Assembly: GCF_900109515.1 (NCBI RefSeq)
Contig: NZ_FOBD01000009.1
Coordinates: forward strand, 1 to 64,000
Direction of reading: 5' to 3'
DNA: 64,000 nucleotides
Source: Paenibacillus sp. OK003
GTDB lineage: Bacteria > Bacillota > Bacilli > Paenibacillales > Paenibacillaceae
Part shown: positions 45,542 through 54,418 of the stretch, in pieces
How positions within the stretch are numbered: the first letter of the stretch is position 1
How the letters are laid out: each line of letters starts with the position of its first letter
The notes under the pieces: generated by a model
What the model saw: only the letters and a program-made list of their open reading frames with translations
Databases searched by the model: none
What the model was told of the DNA's origin: nothing
Position numbers and translations under genes: made by a program

Positions 45542-46240
45542 TTATTGGGTATGAAGCATATAACCAACTCCACGCACGGTATGAATTAATTTGACGCTCC
45601 TCCCCTTATCCACCTTCACCCGTAAATGTTTGATATACACATCCACCACATTGGTATCCATTGCAAAATCATATCCCCATACTTCCCTTAAAATAACGCT
45701 CCGGGGACACGCCTCGTTCACATGACGGGCCAAAAACTCCAGCAATTCGTATTCTTTCGGAGTCAATACCAGATATTCACCTGCACGACTTACTCGGCGT
45801 GAACGCAGATTGACCTTGAGATCATGCACTACAATGACTTCTTCATCTTCCTGTGAAGCATGTGAGAACACACGTAAAAGATTCCGTATTCTGGCCATCA
45901 TCACATTACCATGAATAGGTGACTCTATCACGTCATTAGCCCCGTAATCGAGCAATTCCACTATTAATTCAGGCGATATCTTGGGAGTTATCACAAGTAA
46001 TGGAGATGTGACTCCTATGTGTACAAAAGACTCTAGTCCATTTTTCAGGGTATCTTCGTGACATCCTTCATTCATTAATATGATCATATTAAGATTCGTG
46101 AGTGTTGATTCAGAAAGACGATTCAGATCCGTCCATTCCATTTGTTCGACTTGGTATCCTTCAGCACACAATATGCCTTGAATAAAAGAAACCAGATCGC
46201 CCCTGCCAACCAGTAATATGGATTTTTTCATTTTTTTCAC
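45542..46240 (-). CDS. Atypical OmpR-type response regulator (degenerate receiver)
   Basis: A 232-residue protein with an OmpR-like layout. The C-terminal winged helix is intact (LTPKEYELLEFLARHVNE, MDTNVVDVYIKHLRVKVDKGRS, HTVRGVGYML). The N-terminal receiver lacks its usual residues: the acidic pair is replaced (SILLVGRGD instead of VDDE-type), the phospho-acceptor position reads MIILMNEG without Asp, and the KPF motif is ESPI. No sensor kinase gene is adjacent. It is therefore probably phosphorylation-independent or controlled by another signal. The start is the ATG at 46240, although an ATG four codons downstream is equally possible. Confidence 0.85.
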   Translation of the reverse strand: MKKMKKSILLVGRGDLVSFIQGILCAEGYQVEQMEWTDLNRLSESTLTNLNMIILMNEGCHEDTLKNGLESFVHIGVTSPLLVITPKISPELIVELLDYGANDVIESPIHGNVMMARIRNLLRVFSHASQEDEEVIVVHDLKVNLRSRRVSRAGEYLVLTPKEYELLEFLARHVNEACPRSVILREVWGYDFAMDTNVVDVYIKHLRVKVDKGRSVKLIHTVRGVGYMLHTQ

Positions 46241-46349
46241 CCGGCCTGTCTTATACGCTGCTACATTTGTTGGTTTAAACTACACTTAGCCTCCAGATTC
46301 TTGTGACCAGTGTGCATCGCAGCATTGTTGTATAGTTATCATGCCGTAA

Positions 46350-46385
46350 AATGAAAAAGTCCATTCCCGGAAGGAATGGACTCGG
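46350..46385 (-). terminator. Terminator of the thiamine operon
   Basis: On the minus strand GAGTCCATTCC and GGGAATGGACT pair around TTCC, followed by TTTTCATTTT, just after the thiF stop. Confidence 0.87.
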
Positions 46386-46405
46386 AACATTCATTTCATT
46401 TTTCT

Positions 46406-47455
46406 TCAACCAAAGTATCGGTGAACCAGCGTACGCGCCTCTGCCGTGTCTTTTGTTCCATGAACAAGGACGCGACCATCATGAAAAATGACCATCCTGT
46501 GCGCTCCCGTTGTAAAAGAAACCAAAAACGGATTAGCCTCCACTTGGCCTTCATCCAGCTTGCCAAGGCGATCAGCCGTATGCTGTAAATCCAGATTCAT
46601 TCGCCGTGAAGGGCGAATCTGCACCGTATCCCTGCCACATAATACGTCTGTTTTTTCCAGGTTGGAAGCAGAAAGGTACGGATAGTTGGCCTTTACTCCA
46701 CAGGAAGGACAATCTTCTTTTCGGGCACCGTCGACGTTAATGGATATGTATTCATTTCTCCACACATCGAATGATAGCAACTTGCGTCTCAGCGTACCTG
46801 AATTACCACTGAGAAACTTCATCGCTTCCGCAGTCTGATTAGCTGTAACCATCTGCACCGCCTGAGGGATAATGCCTGACGTATCACAGGTGTCCCCACC
46901 TAACGGAACCTCACCCAACAAACAGTTTAAACAAGGTGTTTCGCCAGGTAGAAATGTGTAGGTAATTCCATAACTGCCCACACATCCGCCATAAATCCAG
47001 GGAATGCGATACTTTTGAGACATATCATTTATTAATAGCCGGGTATCAAAATTATCTGTGGCATCCATGATCAAGTCTGCATTCTGAACCAGTTCCTCCA
47101 GTTCGTCTACTCTGACGTCCATCACTTTGCCTACAATTTCAACAGTAGAATTAATGTCAGATAGACGATTCTTCGCTGCCATCGCTTTGGGCATTCGCTG
47201 AATCGCGTCTTGCTCGATATATAATTGCTGTCGATGTAGGTTGCTCCACTCTACATAGTCACGATCTGCAATGGTAATATGGCCAATTCCTGATCGTACC
47301 AGTGTTTCAGCAATGCCCGTACCCAGCGCGCCCGCTCCAACAATTAATACTTTACTGTTATTCAATCTATGCTGACCTTTCTTACCGATAGGTGCATACC
47401 GTTCCTGTCTGGAATAGCGGTCTCCCTGTTCAGAAGATCGTGTCTGATTAGTCAT
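46406..47455 (-). CDS. thiF: Sulfur-carrier adenylyltransferase ThiF
   Basis: A 349-residue E1-like enzyme that adenylates the C-terminus of ThiS for sulfur transfer in thiazole formation. The nucleotide-binding loop is [21 protein letters not shown], the Arg-containing [14 protein letters not shown] follows, then DATDNFDTR. The zinc Cys pairs are CLNC and CPSC. It has the added C-terminal segment seen in Bacillus ThiF ([20 protein letters not shown]). It overlaps thiG by four bases and is the last gene of the operon. Confidence 0.93.
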   Translation of the reverse strand: MTNQTRSSEQGDRYSRQERYAPIGKKGQHRLNNSKVLIVGAGALGTGIAETLVRSGIGHITIADRDYVEWSNLHRQQLYIEQDAIQRMPKAMAAKNRLSDINSTVEIVGKVMDVRVDELEELVQNADLIMDATDNFDTRLLINDMSQKYRIPWIYGGCVGSYGITYTFLPGETPCLNCLLGEVPLGGDTCDTSGIIPQAVQMVTANQTAEAMKFLSGNSGTLRRKLLSFDVWRNEYISINVDGARKEDCPSCGVKANYPYLSASNLEKTDVLCGRDTVQIRPSRRMNLDLQHTADRLGKLDEGQVEANPFLVSFTTGAHRMVIFHDGRVLVHGTKDTAEARTLVHRYFG

Positions 47456-48219
47456 GTATGAATCATTCCTTCCGCGGGACTGCTCGCCGCTGCATAGCGC
47501 TTAACGGGAATCATGCCTGCCTCATAAGCCAGTCTACCTGCTTCAACCCCCATTCGCATTGCCTTCGCCATCTTCACTGGATCTCCGGATCCGGAGACAG
47601 CCGTATTCAACAAAACACCGTCAGCTCCCAGCTCCATCGCATATGCAGCATCTTTAGGTGCTCGAAGTCCTGCATCCACAATAACAGGAACGACGGCTTG
47701 TTCAATAATAATCTCCAGGTTATAGGGATTAATAATCCCTCTCCCCGCCCCTATGGGTGAAGCCCCAGGCATAACAGCATGTACGCCGAGTAGTTGCAAT
47801 CGCTTGGCCAGAATAACATCGTCCGAGATATAAGGCAGTACCGTAAAGCCCTTTTCAAGCAAGATCTCGCAAGCTTTATAGGTTTCAATTGGGTCAGGAA
47901 GTAATGTGATTCCATCGCCGATAACTTCTACTTTTATCATATCACAAAGTCCTGAAGCCCGAGCTAGTTCAGCGATTCGCACAGCCTCCTCTGCTGTTGA
48001 AGCACCCGCTGTATTGGGAAGCAGGGTATACCTTTTCAAGTCCAGTGTGTCCAGAAAGTGCTGTTTGTTCCGATCTTCCAGATTCAAACGCCGAACCGCG
48101 AACGTTAATACTTCCGTACCTGAAGCCTCAACCGCCTGGCTCTGCACTTCCAAGTCCGAAAATTTGCCTGTACCCAGCAGCAATCTAGATTCAAACGTAT
48201 AATTTCCAATCCTCAACAT
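47452..48219 (-). CDS. thiG: Thiazole synthase ThiG
   Basis: A 255-residue TIM-barrel thiazole synthase, joining 1-deoxy-xylulose-5-phosphate, dehydroglycine and ThiS-thiocarboxylate. It has [19 protein letters not shown], the active Lys in [23 protein letters not shown], the late phosphate loop [29 protein letters not shown] and the Asn/Thr end. The length is standard. It starts three bases past the thiS stop. Translation of thiF is coupled by ATGA overlap. Confidence 0.96.
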   Translation of the reverse strand: MLRIGNYTFESRLLLGTGKFSDLEVQSQAVEASGTEVLTFAVRRLNLEDRNKQHFLDTLDLKRYTLLPNTAGASTAEEAVRIAELARASGLCDMIKVEVIGDGITLLPDPIETYKACEILLEKGFTVLPYISDDVILAKRLQLLGVHAVMPGASPIGAGRGIINPYNLEIIIEQAVVPVIVDAGLRAPKDAAYAMELGADGVLLNTAVSGSGDPVKMAKAMRMGVEAGRLAYEAGMIPVKRYAAASSPAEGMIHT

Positions 48220-48222
48220 GAT

Positions 48223-48426
48223 TCAACCGCCTCCCACAAAATGTACAATTTCAATTCGGTCTCCGTCTCTTAACGCCGTCGTTTCATGATATTCCCGCGT
48301 TAAAATTTGACGATTCAATTCAACCACGACGGTTTTTACTTGCAAATTAAATGAATGGAGCAATTTGTCTACACGATTTAAGCTATCTTCAATTTGCATG
48401 GTTTGTCCGTTGACAATGATGTTCAC
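48223..48426 (-). CDS. thiS: Sulfur carrier protein ThiS
   Basis: A 67-residue ubiquitin-like sulfur carrier. It starts with the GTG at 48426 (MNIIVNGQTMQIEDSL), preceded by AAGGAGGT at seven bases, and ends in the required Gly-Gly (IVHFVGGG). A longer in-frame frame upstream is excluded by this start and by length. The GTG overlaps the thiO stop (GTGA). ThiF adenylates its C-terminal Gly. Confidence 0.92.
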   Translation of the reverse strand: MNIIVNGQTMQIEDSLNRVDKLLHSFNLQVKTVVVELNRQILTREYHETTALRDGDRIEIVHFVGGG

Positions 48427-49646
48427 TGCAATACCTCCTTCGTGTTCCAACGTTCTGGACAAAGGTCCTGAATCCCCAGTTCTTCCGAGGTTTTGCCACA
48501 AATCAAGTCAGCCATGAGGCTGGCTGTAATTGCACTAAGCAATATGCCGTTACGATAATGTCCAAAAGCAGCGAATAAACCCGGTACACTATCACAAGCC
48601 CCCACATAGGGCAATCCATCCGGAGTCGAAGGACGGACACCAGCCCACGCTCGGATAAAATGTGCTTCCTTCATGCCAGGTACCCAGTTTGTTGCAGCTG
48701 CAAGCAGCTTCTGAATGCCTTGTACCGAAACGTTCATGTCTGTTCTTCCAGGAAGGCTTGTTGCACCGATCCATACTTCTCCATTGGCTTTGGGAACAAT
48801 ATATATATCCTCTGCATACACCGTTTTGTCTGGCCTGTACCCGGCATGGTGGGGAGAAAACTGCACGGCTGCAATCTCCCCCTTTACTGGTAAAACAGGC
48901 GATTTCAGACCTACATGTCTCATCAATTCTTCACCATGTAACCCTGTAGCAATAATTACATTTCTCGATGTCATCGTTCCTATTGAAGTCTCGATTCCTT
49001 GCACACCGTTTACATTCGTATGCAAACGGACATCCTGTACCCCTTCCATCACCCTTGCACCCATGGCTTGAGCCGATCTGACATAAGCCTGCGTTAAGTT
49101 GACAGGAAGAACCTCGCTCTCGGAAGGTCTGTAAAATGCTCCATACGTATCCCTGTTTAACCATGAAGCTTCCTGTTGGACAGCAATACGATCCCACCAA
49201 ATATGTTCTGTAGATAAGGTGGACGATCGATTATTCTTGTAACTGCTGACCTCACTGTATGAGCGAAAAGGAGTAATAAAGCCATGCTGTTGCAGCCCCA
49301 TTTCCACTCCGCTAAGCGAACTGATTCGTTCCTTCTGCTCATGAAGCAAAGCTCTGCTCTGCCGTGCAAGCTTTGCCATTACAGCATGAGTGAATTCCTC
49401 ACTATCAGCAGCAAGCATCCCGGCTGCTGCACAGGAAGTTCCTCCAGCGATCCGCGCACGCTCCACCAGAAGAACGTCATGTCCTCGGGTAGCGAGTTCA
49501 CATGCTATGGCACAACCGATAACGCCTCCGCCTACAATAATGGTTTCTGCATGAAGCCTGCCTCGAATTTCCGCTCCAACTTTACTTTCCGAAACGATTC
49601 CTGGATGATAGCCTGAACGATTCCTGCTTCTTGCTTCCTCTCTCAT
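48423..49646 (-). CDS. thiO: Glycine oxidase ThiO
   Basis: A 407-residue FAD-dependent glycine oxidase, supplying dehydroglycine for ThiG. The FAD-binding loop IIVGGGVIGCAIACELATRG begins near residue 36, and the segment AGGTSCAAAGMLAADSE is typical. The late motif VRPSTPDGLPYVG and HYRNGILLSAITASLMADLI mark the DAO-type C-terminus. The ATG at 49646 has AAGGAG eight bases upstream, at the tenI stop. The N-terminal 30 residues before the FAD loop are a short extra. It overlaps thiS by four bases. Confidence 0.93.
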   Translation of the reverse strand: MREEARSRNRSGYHPGIVSESKVGAEIRGRLHAETIIVGGGVIGCAIACELATRGHDVLLVERARIAGGTSCAAAGMLAADSEEFTHAVMAKLARQSRALLHEQKERISSLSGVEMGLQQHGFITPFRSYSEVSSYKNNRSSTLSTEHIWWDRIAVQQEASWLNRDTYGAFYRPSESEVLPVNLTQAYVRSAQAMGARVMEGVQDVRLHTNVNGVQGIETSIGTMTSRNVIIATGLHGEELMRHVGLKSPVLPVKGEIAAVQFSPHHAGYRPDKTVYAEDIYIVPKANGEVWIGATSLPGRTDMNVSVQGIQKLLAAATNWVPGMKEAHFIRAWAGVRPSTPDGLPYVGACDSVPGLFAAFGHYRNGILLSAITASLMADLICGKTSEELGIQDLCPERWNTKEVLQ

Positions 49647-49650
49647 GGTC

Positions 49651-50268
49651 TCATCTCCTTAGTTCGGCGTACTTCTCTGAATCCGTGATCGCCTGTCGCA
49701 ATGCAGCGGCAGCCAGTTCCGGCTTATCGGTCGTCCAAATCGTTGAAATCACAGCAGCTCCACTGGCACCTGCAGTTCGAATGGCAGCAATATTCTCCGT
49801 TTCAATTCCACCAATCGCGATTACCGGAATTGAAACTTTAGCGCATACCTCAGCTAACGCACGAAGCCCTCTGGGTTCACAATTCGGTTTACTTTTTGAA
49901 GCATAGACATGCCCATAAAAGAGATAATCCGCTCCACGTTCTTCTGCAAATTTCGCTTCTTCCAGAGAGTGAACCGATACTCCTACGCGAAGCCGATCGA
50001 CTCTCCTCAACTCATCCTTATCATAGCTGCGAATAACTGCTTGACCCCAATGCACACCACCAATTGAAGCATGTTGATCCAGCTGATCTGAGCCATTCAT
50101 AATGATTCGGTTAGATGCAACACCTTGTGTTTTTAGACTTTGCGCCCAATACATCTGTTGCTCAAGGGTCAGCTTTTTTTCCCGAATGTGGATATAATCA
50201 ACCCACTGCCATATATCCTTAGCAATATTCAGAAAAGAGTCCAAGTCTCCTGTACCTGGTGAAACCAC
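49651..50268 (-). CDS. tenI: Thiazole tautomerase TenI (thiamine-phosphate synthase-like)
   Basis: A 205-residue ThiE/TenI-family TIM barrel, matching B. subtilis TenI in gene order (tenI-thiO-thiS-thiG-thiF) and in IHIREKKLT, VSVHSLEEAKFAEERGADYLFYGHVY and ISIPVIAIGGIETENI. TenI tautomerises the thiazole product rather than coupling it. The given GTG start has no ribosome-binding site, and in-frame codons upstream read FELHVVSP, like the normal N-terminus (MELH), so the true start is probably a little upstream but no AUG/GUG/UUG is visible there. The TPP riboswitch lies upstream. Confidence 0.87.
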   Translation of the reverse strand: MVSPGTGDLDSFLNIAKDIWQWVDYIHIREKKLTLEQQMYWAQSLKTQGVASNRIIMNGSDQLDQHASIGGVHWGQAVIRSYDKDELRRVDRLRVGVSVHSLEEAKFAEERGADYLFYGHVYASKSKPNCEPRGLRALAEVCAKVSIPVIAIGGIETENIAAIRTAGASGAAVISTIWTTDKPELAAAALRQAITDSEKYAELRR

Positions 50269-50359
50269 ATGCAGTTCGAATGATCTTGTTATTACATGTT
50301 CGCGGAAGATTACCGTCCTATTCGCCCTCCTCTTGCATGATTTAAGCTGATATACAACA

Positions 50360-50390
50360 ACAAAAAAGCCACTCCCGTAGGGGAGTGGCC
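50360..50390 (-). terminator. Expression-platform terminator of the TPP riboswitch
   Basis: On the minus strand GCCACTCCCC and GGGAGTGGC pair perfectly around TAC, followed by TTTTTTGTTGTTG. It sits about 180 bases 3' of the aptamer and just before tenI, so it is the likely off-switch. Confidence 0.88.
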
Positions 50391-50567
50391 ACGAATTTAA
50401 AATTCATGGATCAACTGAATGACTGTCGCATGCAATTACTCTATACATAACGCACAACAACTATAGAAACCATCCATAGTCGCAACGTTGTATACATAGA
50501 ACTGCATGATTCATCTTGCAGGCCATATCGCAAAGTCAACGATAAAGCTCTTTGTCATTAGCTGAAA

Positions 50568-50668
50568 CGCGCCACTTCCCTACGCTGGTATAACCCAGAT
50601 CAGGTACAAAGGGTCCGGAATCGCATTCTTCCATCTCAGCCGCATCGTGCGGCCCCCCTAGTGTTCAT
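50568..50668 (-). ncRNA. TPP riboswitch (THI element)
   Basis: The minus strand contains the conserved THI-box blocks: AGGGGGGCC...GCGGCTGAGATGG, GGACCCTTTGTACCTGATC, TGGGTTATACCAGC and GTAGGGAAGTGG. CACT at the 5' end pairs with AGTG at the 3' end to close P1. When TPP is bound, transcription of tenI-thiO-thiS-thiG-thiF should stop at the downstream terminator. Confidence 0.95.
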
Positions 50669-50805
50669 ATGAAGCTGTAGCCTATGTTACCATAGACACC
50701 TTTTTTTGTCACCGTACATTTCCATGAATTACGTTGTTCACCATTGCTGAAGTCATGTAGTTAACAAAGTTGCTGTTTCTGGTGCGAAGAATTTCGTAGA
50801 AAATA

Positions 50806-52353
50806 TTATTTCTCCGACCAAGCTTCAACATCCCACGTTTTGGTTACCCAGCCTTCATAAAATTCAGGTTCATGGGATACGAGCAGCACGGTCCCCTTGA
50901 ATTCTTGCAAGGCACGTTTCAGCTCTGCTTTTGCGGTTACATCCAAATGATTTGTAGGCTCATCGAACAAAATCCAGTTACTTTCACGCATCAGAAGTTT
51001 ACACAAACGAACCTTGGCTTGTTCGCCACCACTAAGCGCGTTAAGCGGACGGGTAATATGCTCATTTTTCAACCCACAACGTGCGAGATGGCCCCGGACT
51101 TCATTCTGTGTCAGATGAGAAAATTCATTCCACACATCTTCGATCGGGGTAATATTACCTGCACGTACTTCCTGTTCGAAATAGGCGGTTTCCAAATAGT
51201 CCCCCAAGAAAGTCTTACCGCTAATTGGTGGGATTTTCCCCAAGATCGTCTTGAGCAGTGTGGATTTACCTACACCGTTACATCCAACAATGGCAATTTT
51301 CTCGCCACGCTCAATCGTCATCGTCATTTTGGGCAATAATGCATATGAATATCCGATTTCAAAATCAATACCCTCAAAGACGGTTTTACTACTCGCCCGG
51401 GCATCCTTGAATTTGAATGTGGGTTTGGCCGCTTCGTCTGGACGATCAATCCGTTCAATCTTGCCGAGCTGCTTCTCACGGCTCTTGGCACGACCGGAAG
51501 TGGAAGCGCGGGCTTTGTTCCGCTGAATGAAATCTTCCTGCTTCTTGATAAACTCCTGCTGTTTCTCATAAGCATCAATATGCTGTGCCTTATTCATGTC
51601 GGCCATTTCAAGGAATTTGTTATAGTTCGCTGCATAACGCGTCAACTTGGCAAATTCCAGATGATAAATAACGTTAACGACCTCATTCATAAACTCTGTA
51701 TCATGCGAAATCAGAATAAACGCATACGGGTAATCCTTCAGGTAACGCGTCAGCCATTCAATGTGTTCCACATCGAGATAGTTCGTCGGCTCATCCAACA
51801 AAAGAGCTGTGGGTTTCTCCAGTAAAAGCTTGGCAAGCAATACCTTCGTACGCTGACCACCACTAAGCGCGGCCACATCACGATCTAGACCGATGGCGGA
51901 CAATCCAAGTCCATTCGCCATCTCTTCCACTTTCACATCGATCAGATAAAAATCACCTTGCTCCAATTGCTCCTGAATGTCACCCATTTCTTCCAGCAAC
52001 AATTCAAGCTTGTCTGGATCGGCGTCTGCCATCTGATCCGTGATGGACATCATTTCTTTTTCCAACTCAAGCAAGGGCAGAAACGCATCCTTAAGCACAT
52101 CACGAATCGTTTTTCCAGGCGTAAGCTTGGTATGCTGATCCAAATATCCATAACGAACTTTGGGGGTCCATTCGACCTTCCCTTCGTCCTTTAACAATTT
52201 CCCGGTAAGGATGTTCATCAGTGTGGACTTGCCCACACCATTTGCGCCAACAAGGCCAACACGCTCTCCGGCAAGTAAACGAAAAGATACATTTTTAAAT
52301 AACGTGCGGTCTCCAAAATTGTGACTGACGTTCTCTACTGACAATAAACTCAT
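50806..52353 (-). CDS. ABC-F family ATPase
   Basis: A 515-residue soluble ABC-F protein with two nucleotide-binding domains. The first has GANGVGKST, LSGGQRTKV, LLLDEPTNYLD and ISHDTEF. The second has GCNGVGKST, LSGGEQAKV, ILFDEPTNHLD and VSHEPEF (His in both H-loops). A linker rich in basic residues and coiled-coil (DFIQRNKARASTSGRAKSREKQLGK) separates them. ABC-F proteins act on the ribosome, some giving antibiotic resistance; this one resembles the YfmM/YkpA housekeeping types in length and linker. It is monocistronic. Confidence 0.92.
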   Translation of the reverse strand: MSLLSVENVSHNFGDRTLFKNVSFRLLAGERVGLVGANGVGKSTLMNILTGKLLKDEGKVEWTPKVRYGYLDQHTKLTPGKTIRDVLKDAFLPLLELEKEMMSITDQMADADPDKLELLLEEMGDIQEQLEQGDFYLIDVKVEEMANGLGLSAIGLDRDVAALSGGQRTKVLLAKLLLEKPTALLLDEPTNYLDVEHIEWLTRYLKDYPYAFILISHDTEFMNEVVNVIYHLEFAKLTRYAANYNKFLEMADMNKAQHIDAYEKQQEFIKKQEDFIQRNKARASTSGRAKSREKQLGKIERIDRPDEAAKPTFKFKDARASSKTVFEGIDFEIGYSYALLPKMTMTIERGEKIAIVGCNGVGKSTLLKTILGKIPPISGKTFLGDYLETAYFEQEVRAGNITPIEDVWNEFSHLTQNEVRGHLARCGLKNEHITRPLNALSGGEQAKVRLCKLLMRESNWILFDEPTNHLDVTAKAELKRALQEFKGTVLLVSHEPEFYEGWVTKTWDVEAWSEK

Positions 52354-52485
52354 AAGATGAGGTTGCTCCTATCTATTGGACATTACTATCGTTCCGAAAC
52401 CCTATTTTAGCACAGTTTTCGCCTTTTCTGAAAGTAATGTAAACATCCCATGCAACCTCGCTTTTATATTACAAACAAACTGCCT

Positions 52486-53469
52486 TTAATTATTGGAACA
52501 GTTATACTCAAAATATCCTTGCGCTGCCGCTTGTTTGGCATTTGTAAACACTTCTTCGGCTCTGTAACCATTGCTACATGTGGAAGGGTAATAGTATTTA
52601 ATTCCACTTACAGGATCAACTCCGCCAACGATCGCTGTTTTCTTCACCAGTCTGCCACCACCAATGGCATAATTGTTAATCTTTTGGTTACCTACAGGTA
52701 TTCCCTGAATAAACGCCATCAGCCCCGTATCATTAATCGAATTGTACCAGTCTTCCTGAGAAATCAAAGGCATGGTAAAGGTGTAGGAAACACCATTCCT
52801 TCTTGCAAACTCATTATGCCGGTTAATAACATCTGCCAAATCTTCCTGCACACTTGTCACGATCCGGCCTCGTCTGACCTGCTCAAACGTCTCGGCATTC
52901 TGAAGCAGAGGGATTTGTGTGCTGGAGGCCAGTTCTTTCTGGAAACCCTCAACCCACATGCCCAAGCCTGCATCATAGGCATACACATACCCATCGAGTG
53001 TGAAGTTAATACTGCTACCATTTGAATCAGAATATGTATAGGGCTTTTTGGGACTCCAGACTTGCCGGAATGAATCTTCAAGCTCACCCGTCATCTCAGC
53101 TTCGTTCGCCAAAATGTAATAACCATCATAATCCAGCACGACCATTGCAGGAATGTAATTAAACATGGCCCGTATAGCAGCAGGATCATCCTGAATCCCC
53201 ATATTTAGCGCCAGTGTTTGGGTAAAGGTAGTCAAGGCAAGCTCTTTGTCCGCTTTTACAAATTTGGTCGAATCATACCCTGCTTCATCGTTTTGCTTCT
53301 CATTTTGATGCATCACAGCCCCTGCATCCAGTACGGCAGTCTGAAGTGCCATCTTATATCGATTGCTTAAATATTGTGCCTCTTGGGCATTGTCTGTATT
53401 GTGAGAAATAACCCAGAATATAGGTAAAAAGATAAGCACAAACACAATAGAAAGATCAGTAATCTTCAT
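52486..53469 (-). CDS. Tad-operon bitopic protein of 327 residues
   Basis: A protein with one N-terminal membrane helix (residues 6-22, LSIVFVLIFLPIFWVIS) and a large extracellular domain of about 300 residues rich in Asn, Tyr and Gly. It resembles pseudopilin-like components, but no family was recognised. There are paired Cys near the end (STCSNGYR, YNCSNN). The ATG at 53469 overlaps the preceding gene by 14 bases, and it is the last gene of the operon. A longer start seven codons upstream is less likely. The role is inferred from position only. Confidence 0.6.
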   Translation of the reverse strand: MKITDLSIVFVLIFLPIFWVISHNTDNAQEAQYLSNRYKMALQTAVLDAGAVMHQNEKQNDEAGYDSTKFVKADKELALTTFTQTLALNMGIQDDPAAIRAMFNYIPAMVVLDYDGYYILANEAEMTGELEDSFRQVWSPKKPYTYSDSNGSSINFTLDGYVYAYDAGLGMWVEGFQKELASSTQIPLLQNAETFEQVRRGRIVTSVQEDLADVINRHNEFARRNGVSYTFTMPLISQEDWYNSINDTGLMAFIQGIPVGNQKINNYAIGGGRLVKKTAIVGGVDPVSGIKYYYPSTCSNGYRAEEVFTNAKQAAAQGYFEYNCSNN

Positions 53470-54007
53470 TGAGCACCATACCCCCATATGTGGTAAACAC
53501 GGCTGCAGCCTGTGCAGACCCGTTCAACCACTCACGAATCAACATGGCAGGTGTGCGATTGGTATTTTTGACGGTTACTGTGAAGAAATCCCCCATTGCC
53601 AGTGTATATCTTCGCCCAGGATCGTCCAAAGCTAGCACACCGGACGATGGAAACAGCTTTGCTTTAATTTGGGCTGAATAATAGCCATCCTGTACAGTTT
53701 CATAGGTACCTGAGAATGTGCTCTGATCCACCGGATCTGAGTAATGAGGAACATATTTTTTGTGCAAATGCTCCATGGAAATTTCATAGGCATTCCCTGT
53801 TCGGGCCATCTGTTCTTCGAACTCTGCATACATGGCGGGGGAAATGTATCCCTTTGTTCTGACCGCATCAACAAAACGGGTAACCGTCTGAACAACGGTC
53901 ATACGTGCCATGTCATCCTGTCGATCAGCAGTCTCTGCTGCCGGGTATACATAAAGTAAAATCACTGCCAGCAAAACAGCAAGCAGCTTGGATGCAGCGT
54001 TAATCAA
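53456..54007 (-). CDS. Tad-operon bitopic protein of 183 residues
   Basis: A 183-residue protein with an N-terminal membrane helix (residues 5-25, SKLLAVLLAVILLYVYPA) and an extracellular domain with Tyr- and Thr-rich strands. The start is TTG at 54007, with AAGGAGG ten bases upstream, overlapping the previous stop (TTGA). It reads like a minor pseudopilin (TadE/TadF-like in layout), though without the usual E motif. The function is inferred from the operon. Confidence 0.6.
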   Translation of the reverse strand: MINAASKLLAVLLAVILLYVYPAAETADRQDDMARMTVVQTVTRFVDAVRTKGYISPAMYAEFEEQMARTGNAYEISMEHLHKKYVPHYSDPVDQSTFSGTYETVQDGYYSAQIKAKLFPSSGVLALDDPGRRYTLAMGDFFTVTVKNTNRTPAMLIREWLNGSAQAAAVFTTYGGMVLNEDY

Positions 54008-54402
54008 GGTGTACTGGCCTCCTTCCAAAATGCAATCTTCAGCAGTTCGCCAGCCTCACTTCTTATGAACTCGGGTCTATACGAAGCAGCAAGCTGGACA
54101 GGTATGGTTCCTTTTCTGTTTACAAGGGGATCAATGACATATGCATTCCCGTCAACCTCCACGCTGACCGTTGTTCCTGTCATTTGCCTCACAGTGTGTA
54201 ACACTTCCGCACCACTATAACGGGTTGGCTCGCTTATACGCAGCGTGGTATTCAGCCTTCCTTCCATGTCTGCTGTCGTCTGCATCAAGTGATTCAAAGC
54301 GTCTGATAGAACCCGAACATTCTGCTGCCCGTACAGGCAGGCTGTCACAAATAGGACAACCGCCGTACAGAACAACATGAGCTGCTGTGTATTCTGGGAC
54401 AT
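54004..54402 (-). CDS. Tad-operon bitopic protein of 132 residues
   Basis: A 132-residue protein with one N-terminal helix (residues 8-24, LMLFCTAVVLFVTACLYG) and a short extracellular domain ending KIAFWKEASTP. No family was recognised. It overlaps the next gene by four bases, so translation is coupled. It may be a minor structural subunit of the apparatus (inference). Confidence 0.6.
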   Translation of the reverse strand: MSQNTQQLMLFCTAVVLFVTACLYGQQNVRVLSDALNHLMQTTADMEGRLNTTLRISEPTRYSGAEVLHTVRQMTGTTVSVEVDGNAYVIDPLVNRKGTIPVQLAASYRPEFIRSEAGELLKIAFWKEASTP

Positions 54403-54418
54403 GTTAAACCAACTCCTG

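Noticed and set aside
50681..50805. A small gene between the TPP riboswitch and the ABC-F gene
   Set aside because: No frame with a ribosome-binding site was seen; the segment most likely holds the promoter of the thi operon.
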